DNA from: CAWCLK01 sp963796225
Lineage (GTDB): Bacteria; Actinomycetota; Nitriliruptoria; Nitriliruptorales; Nitriliruptoraceae
Reading direction: 5' to 3'
NCBI GenBank assembly: GCA_963796225.1
Contig: CAWCLK010000009.1
Span: forward strand, 127,314-191,313
Length of the DNA stretch: 64,000 nucleotides
Notes under the pieces: generated by a model
Databases searched by the model: none
Told to the model about the DNA's origin: nothing
What the model saw: the letters and a program-made list of their open reading frames with translations, nothing else
In this document: positions 61,901 to 64,000 of the stretch, piece after piece
Position numbering within the stretch: position 1 is the first letter of the stretch
Layout of the letters: every line of letters starts with the position of its first letter
Translations under genes and position numbers: made by a program

Positions 61901-63541
61901 CTCGCGGATGGCGTCCAGCGGCGGGTTGGTGACCTGGGCGAACAGCTGCGCGAAGTAGTCGAACAGCAGACGCGGGCGGGACGAGAGCACGGCGAGCGGC
62001 GTGTCGGTGCCCATCGACCCGATCGGTTCCGCACCGATGCGCGCCATGGGGCCGAGGAGGATCTTGAGCTCCTCGGTCGTGTACCCGAAGGTGCGCTGGT
62101 GGGTCACGATGGAGCTGTGCTGCGGCAGCAGGGACTCGCGCGCCGGCAGCTCGTCGAGGTGGATCAGGCCCTCACGCAGCCACTCGCTGTAGGGCTGCTC
62201 CTCGGCCAGCTCGCGCTTGATCTCCTCGTCGTCGATGATCCGGCCGGCCGCGGTGTCGACCAGGAACATCTTCCCCGGCTGCAGGCGCCCCTTGGTCACC
62301 ACGGTGCGCTGGTCGATCGGCAGCACGCCGACCTCGCTGGCCATGACGACCAGGCCGTCCTCGGTCACCCAGTAGCGCGACGGGCGCAGGCCGTTGCGGT
62401 CCAGCAGCGCCCCGATGACGGTGCCGTCGGTGAACGCCACCGACGCCGGGCCGTCCCAGGGCTCCATGATGCACGCGTGGTAGCGGTAGAAGTCCCGCTT
62501 CCACTGGGGCATGGACTCGTGGTTCTCCCACGCCTCGGGGATCATCATCAGCACGGCGTGCGGCAGCGAGCGACCGCCGAGGTGCAGCAGCTCGAGGCAC
62601 TCGTCGAAGCTGGCGGTGTCGGAGGCGTCGGGCGTCATGATCGGGAACGCCCGCTCGAGCGCCCCGTCGCCGAACAGGTCGCTCTGCAGCGCCCCCTCGC
62701 GGGCCCGCATCCAGTTGCGGTTGCCCATGACGGTGTTGATCTCGCCGTTGTGGGCGAGCATCCGGTACGGGTGCGCCAGCGGCCACGAGGGGAACGTGTT
62801 GGTCGAGAAGCGCGAGTGCACCAGCGCCAGCGCCGACTCCAGGCGCTCGTCGGTCAGGTCCGGGAAGAAGTCCCGGACCTGCATCGAGGTCAGCATCCCC
62901 TTGTAGACCAGGGTGCGCCCCGACAGCGACGGGAAGTAGACGGGCTCGCCCGATGTGGCGACCTCGTGCTCGATCCGCTTGCGCAGGACGAAGGCGCGGC
63001 GCTCGAGGTCCATGCCGGAGAGCGGGGCGTCGGCGGGACCGGCCACCACCAGGTGGCGGAAGGTCGGCTCGACGTCCCGCGCGAAGGACCCGATCGAGGA
63101 GTTGTCGACGGGCACGTCGCGCCACCCGACGAGGCGCAGCCCCTCGTCCTCGATGAGGTCCTCGATGGCCCGCGCCGCCTTGTCGGCCGCGTCGGCGTCC
63201 TGCGGCAGGAACGCCATGCCCACCGCGTAGGTCCCGGCCTCGGGCAGCTCGAAGTCGCAGACGGCCCGCAGGTAGGCGTCCGGGACCTGCACGAGGATGC
63301 CGGCGCCGTCGCCGACGTTGACCTCGGCCCCGGTCGCCCCGCGGTGGTCGAGCTGGTGCAGGGCCTCGAGCCCCTGCTCGACGATGCGGTGGCTACGACG
63401 CCCGTGCATGTCGACGACGAACGCGACCCCGCAGTTGTCGTGCTCGTTGGCCGGGTCGTACAGCCCGTGGGCGGTACGGCTGGCCACCGGCGAACGCATG
63501 ATCGATGCGGTCGAGGGCGTGCGGGCAGGAGGTGTGGACAT
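58937..63541 (-). CDS. gltB: Glutamate synthase large subunit (GltB)
   Basis: A 1534-residue enzyme that uses glutamine and 2-oxoglutarate to make two glutamates. The N-terminal amidotransferase nucleophile is C37 in NEHDNCGVAFVVDMHG, after a 36-residue propeptide that is cut off. The central domain, the FMN synthase domain (KVWPWIARTRYSTPGVGLIS, VSGHDGGTGASPLNSLKHAG), the [3Fe-4S] cysteines (CIMMRVCHLDTCPVG) and the C-terminal beta-helix (GGRIVVRPPGETHPDFV, NSGAVAVVEGVGDHACEYMT) are all present. The ATG at 63541 is taken; an ATG at 63499 is also possible. The longest frame has no error, in contrast to many smaller genes here. Confidence 0.96.
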   Translation of the reverse strand: MSTPPARTPSTASIMRSPVASRTAHGLYDPANEHDNCGVAFVVDMHGRRSHRIVEQGLEALHQLDHRGATGAEVNVGDGAGILVQVPDAYLRAVCDFELPEAGTYAVGMAFLPQDADAADKAARAIEDLIEDEGLRLVGWRDVPVDNSSIGSFARDVEPTFRHLVVAGPADAPLSGMDLERRAFVLRKRIEHEVATSGEPVYFPSLSGRTLVYKGMLTSMQVRDFFPDLTDERLESALALVHSRFSTNTFPSWPLAHPYRMLAHNGEINTVMGNRNWMRAREGALQSDLFGDGALERAFPIMTPDASDTASFDECLELLHLGGRSLPHAVLMMIPEAWENHESMPQWKRDFYRYHACIMEPWDGPASVAFTDGTVIGALLDRNGLRPSRYWVTEDGLVVMASEVGVLPIDQRTVVTKGRLQPGKMFLVDTAAGRIIDDEEIKRELAEEQPYSEWLREGLIHLDELPARESLLPQHSSIVTHQRTFGYTTEELKILLGPMARIGAEPIGSMGTDTPLAVLSSRPRLLFDYFAQLFAQVTNPPLDAIREELVTSMAGTIGPEPNILDPGPEACRQIVVPRPVLTNEELAKILYVDEDERGDARFSSFAIDGLYPVAEGGEGLRRALEAVCNRVSLAIENGAQVIVLSDRYSNEEMAPIPSLLLTAAVHHHLVREKTRTQVGLVVETGDAREVHHMALLIGYGATAINPYLAFETIGDLVREDVITGISPQKAERNYVKACTKGVLKIMSKMGVSTVASYTGAQIFEAIGLSQDLVDDYFTGTTSRLGGIGLDEIAREVAARHEFAHLERPSEAAHRDLWVGGEYQWRREGEYHLFNPETVFKLQHATRTKRYDIFKEYTSRVDDQSERLATLRGLFRFAEGVREPVPIDEVEPVSEIVKRFSTGAMSYGSISEEAHTTLARAMNRLQAKSNTGEGGEDADRLYDPERRSAIKQVASGRFGVTSEYLVNSDDIQIKMAQGAKPGEGGQLPGQKVWPWIARTRYSTPGVGLISPPPHHDIYSIEDIKQLIHDLKNANPHARIHVKLVAQRGVGTVAAGVAKAKSDVVLVSGHDGGTGASPLNSLKHAGGPWELGIAETQQTLISNGLRDRIVVQTDGQLKTGRDVVVATLLGAEEFGFATAPLVVSGCIMMRVCHLDTCPVGVATQNPELRKRFNGDPDFVVNFFEFIAEEVREYLAQLGFRSIEEAIGHVDALDVQRAVDHFKAEGLDLSPILVEPVSPWEQDPFCSKEQDHGLDKALDQELIRLAEPALERQERVQVEHEIHNDNRTVGTLLGHHVTTRYRGLGLPDDTIDITFTGSAGQSFGAFVPKGITLRLFGDANDYVGKGLSGGRIVVRPPGETHPDFVAEDSIIAGNVIAYGATGGEIFLRGVVGERFCVRNSGAVAVVEGVGDHACEYMTGGRAVILGSTGRNFGAGMSGGMAYVHDPDQVFHRDLNPEMVDLEPLEEEDQSWLRDIVSRHLEETGSAVAERLLSDWHAQVRSFVKVMPKDYKRVLEAAQAAEEEGRDVEAAIMAAAHG

Positions 63542-63719
63542 GCGGTGAGATCCCACGTCGAACGGACAACGGACGAAGACGAGCGCTGGCACGCAGCCGG
63601 ACGCCTCTGCGCCGGAGCGAGCATGGAACGAGGCTCGAGGTCCGGGACGACGTTGGCCCGGTGCATGGGACAGGATACGGGAGCGCCCCCCTGGCGCGCC
63701 AATCGCACACGCGTTCGAG

Positions 63720-64000
63720 CTACACCAGCGGGGCGACCTCGGTGCCGAGCAGGTGGACCTGCTCGACGAACTCCTCGATCGATCGGGAGCGCGGGCGGAC
63801 CTGCACGTGGCTGACGCCGAGGTCGGCGTAGGCCCGCAGGTGCTCGGCGATCTGCTCGGGCGAGCCGGTGGTGGTCCAGCGCCCCGTGTCCCAGCCCGGG
63901 TCGCCGACGTACACGGGCATGGCCATGGCCCCGAGGTCGAGGTCGTCGGTCCCCCGGTCGCCCCGCTGGGTCGCGATCCGGTCGAGCAGCCCGCCCATCT
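63720..64000 (-). CDS. LLM-class F420-dependent oxidoreductase, C-terminal end
   Basis: The frame enters from the right edge and stops at 63720, giving the last ~93 residues. GSPEQIAEHLRAYADLGVSH, VQVRPRSRSIEEFVEQVHLL is the usual final beta-alpha part of luciferase-like oxidoreductases (PEQIAE-L--Y-D-G--H-QV). The start lies beyond the window. About 178 bases separate it from gltB, with no recognisable signal. Confidence 0.8.
   Translation of the reverse strand, partial: MGGLLDRIATQRGDRGTDDLDLGAMAMPVYVGDPGWDTGRWTTTGSPEQIAEHLRAYADLGVSHVQVRPRSRSIEEFVEQVHLLGTEVAPLV

Overview
The window is about 73-75% GC, gene-dense, and clearly actinobacterial. Supporting signs are F420-type oxidoreductases (luciferase-like and DDN-type), a four-PASTA Ser/Thr kinase, a DnaE2/DUF6504 mutasome module under Gram-positive SOS boxes, an IdeR/DtxR-type iron box, and a mycobacterial-style steroid catabolic gene set. 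The gene content fits a very GC-rich acidimicrobial-type actinobacterium (Iamia-like), but that placement is an inference.

Layout. 1-23 kb is housekeeping and accessory: a crotonase fragment, SOS-controlled dinB, sfsA, a cold-shock gene, a diguanylate cyclase, dnaE2 broken by a short palindromic element, several lipoproteins, a PASTA kinase, an attenuator-controlled DAHP synthase gene (aroF) with its leader peptide, and two tandem CsbD genes. 23-57 kb is mostly a steroid (HIP, C/D-ring) degradation region: fadD3, fadD17, echA20-ipdA-ipdB-ipdC, fadA6, a lipid-transfer thiolase with its DUF35 partner, an acyl-CoA dehydrogenase pair, ipdF, further SDRs, a MaoC-like protein, F420-type oxidoreductases, and a single-chain alpha-beta acyl-CoA dehydrogenase. 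Set among these are a ClC transporter, small membrane proteins, two PAS histidine kinases and an iron-boxed bfd-bfr pair. 57-64 kb holds gltD and gltB and the end of another luciferase-like gene.

How it works together. FadD3 activates HIP to its CoA thioester. IpdF, IpdC and acyl-CoA dehydrogenases adjust ring oxidation, EchA20 and IpdAB hydrolyse the last two rings, and FadA6 performs thiolysis. Five copies of one palindrome (core CTGAC-N5-GTCAG, best form ATCTGACGGACCGTCAGAT) sit at the promoters of these units and nowhere else that I could find. This looks like a dedicated TetR-type regulon that replaces the KstR2 control known from mycobacteria; no regulator gene is in the window.

Caution on sequence quality. 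At least 20 single-base frameshifts, plus one in-frame stop, interrupt otherwise intact genes, including the biosynthetic gene aroF (three) and ipdB, fadA6 and a ClC gene. Most look like one-base insertions from an unpolished long-read assembly. I report those genes at full length and give the break positions. The palindromic elements, several of them in spacers between convergent genes, are a second recurring theme.
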